Shown piece after piece: positions 5,980 to 6,362 of a DNA stretch of 6,362 bases; the stretch's first letter is position 1, and every line of letters begins with the position of its first letter. Source of the DNA: JBBDNC01 sp040877875. Its GTDB lineage: Bacteria > Bacteroidota > Rhodothermia > Balneolales > Balneolaceae. The stretch is from the NCBI GenBank assembly GCA_040877875.1, contig JBBDNC010000038.1, forward strand, positions 1 through 6,362, written 5' to 3'. The translations under genes were made by a program, and so were the position numbers. The notes under the pieces were generated by a model. The model saw only the letters and a list, made by a program, of their open reading frames with translations. It was not told where the DNA came from and ran no database searches.

Positions 5980-6362
5980 TCAGACATGGCGCTCGGCATG
6001 ATAGGAAGAACGTACCAGAGGGCCGCTTTCCACATGCTCAATTCCCAGTTCTTCCCCGATTACCTTGTATTCCGCAAATTGATCCGGGTGTACCCATTCG
6101 ACCACCGGATGATGCATTTTCGTCGGTTGCATATATTGTCCGATAGTCAATACATCCACGTCATGTTCTACACAATCTTCCATCAATTGGATGACTTCTT
6201 CACGAGTCTCGCCAAAACCTACCATAATCCCCGACTTCGAGCGCAGCCCTTTTTGCTTGCACCGTTTCAATAGCTCCAGGGATCGTTCATATTTCGCCTG
6301 TGGACGTACGGATCGATAAAGGCGGGGCACCGTTTCCAGGTTATGGCTAAGAACGTCCGGGG
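5980..6362 (-). CDS. lipA: Lipoyl synthase LipA, C-terminal part (5' end outside the window)
   Basis: LipA is a radical-SAM enzyme that inserts two sulfur atoms into octanoyl groups carried on 2-oxoacid dehydrogenase E2 subunits and the glycine-cleavage H protein, making lipoate. The frame stays open to the window edge, so this is a partial gene: about 126 residues of a protein normally near 290-320. The visible part starts PDVLSHNLETVPRLYRSVRP, the very conserved HNxETVPRLYxxVRP block, and continues with SLELLKRCKQKG, KSGIMVGFGET, DVDVLTIGQYMQPTKMHHPVVEWV and the C-terminal SGPLVRSSYHAE. The RSSY motif near the end provides the serine ligand of the auxiliary 4Fe-4S cluster. The radical-SAM CxxxCxxC and the N-terminal auxiliary-cluster cysteines lie beyond position 6362. 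A GTG at 6328-6330 is in frame but internal, since the conserved block reads through it. Two hairpins follow the stop codon. Confidence 0.96.
   Translation of the reverse strand, partial: PDVLSHNLETVPRLYRSVRPQAKYERSLELLKRCKQKGLRSKSGIMVGFGETREEVIQLMEDCVEHDVDVLTIGQYMQPTKMHHPVVEWVHPDQFAEYKVIGEELGIEHVESGPLVRSSYHAERHV

Noticed and set aside
5980..6330. Lipoyl synthase starting at the GTG at 6330
   Set aside because: The conserved block PDVLSHNLET continues in frame upstream of this codon to the window edge, so the GTG is an internal valine and the gene is cut by the window.

Overview
The window reads as an ordinary chromosomal segment of a bacterium, most likely from the Bacteroidota/Balneolota/Rhodothermota side of the tree. 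This placement is an inference. It rests on a Bacteroidota-style leucine dehydrogenase, weak or absent Shine-Dalgarno sequences before most starts, AT-rich leaders, and a GC-rich palindromic dispersed-type repeat between genes. No rRNA, tRNA, CRISPR array, insertion sequence or phage gene was recognised.

Layout. The left third carries two plus-strand genes: a Leu/Glu/Phe/Val-type dehydrogenase (1-1149) and the redox chaperone Hsp33, hslO (1443-2348). The 293 bp between them hold a 111-bp palindromic repeat element with 9-bp terminal inverted repeats (1210-1320) and a probable intrinsic terminator (1342-1384). A shortened, inverted copy of the repeat's core appears to form the last codons of the dehydrogenase. 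After a 254-bp convergent gap, the rest is on the minus strand. In transcription order (right to left) it holds lipA (lipoyl synthase, 5' end cut by the window), plsY (glycerol-3-phosphate acyltransferase), gpsA (glycerol-3-phosphate dehydrogenase), an AlbA_2/Schlafen-type protein with a winged-helix-like C-terminus, and an A-type iron-sulfur carrier (IscA/ErpA family).

How the genes fit together. GpsA makes sn-glycerol 3-phosphate and PlsY acylates it, so the pair covers entry into phospholipid synthesis. LipA needs two 4Fe-4S clusters, and the A-type carrier two genes further on is the kind of protein that delivers them. Leucine dehydrogenase produces branched 2-keto acids, whose oxidation by a lipoylated dehydrogenase complex yields primers for branched fatty acids; this link to lipA and plsY is inference only. 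The minus-strand gaps (90-176 bp) are too wide to prove a single operon.

I found no convincing new biological system. The points most worth a second look are the repeat element and its intrusion into a coding sequence, the acidic N-terminal extension with a competing internal start on the iron-sulfur carrier, variant PlsY motifs, and the hairpins flanking lipA/plsY.
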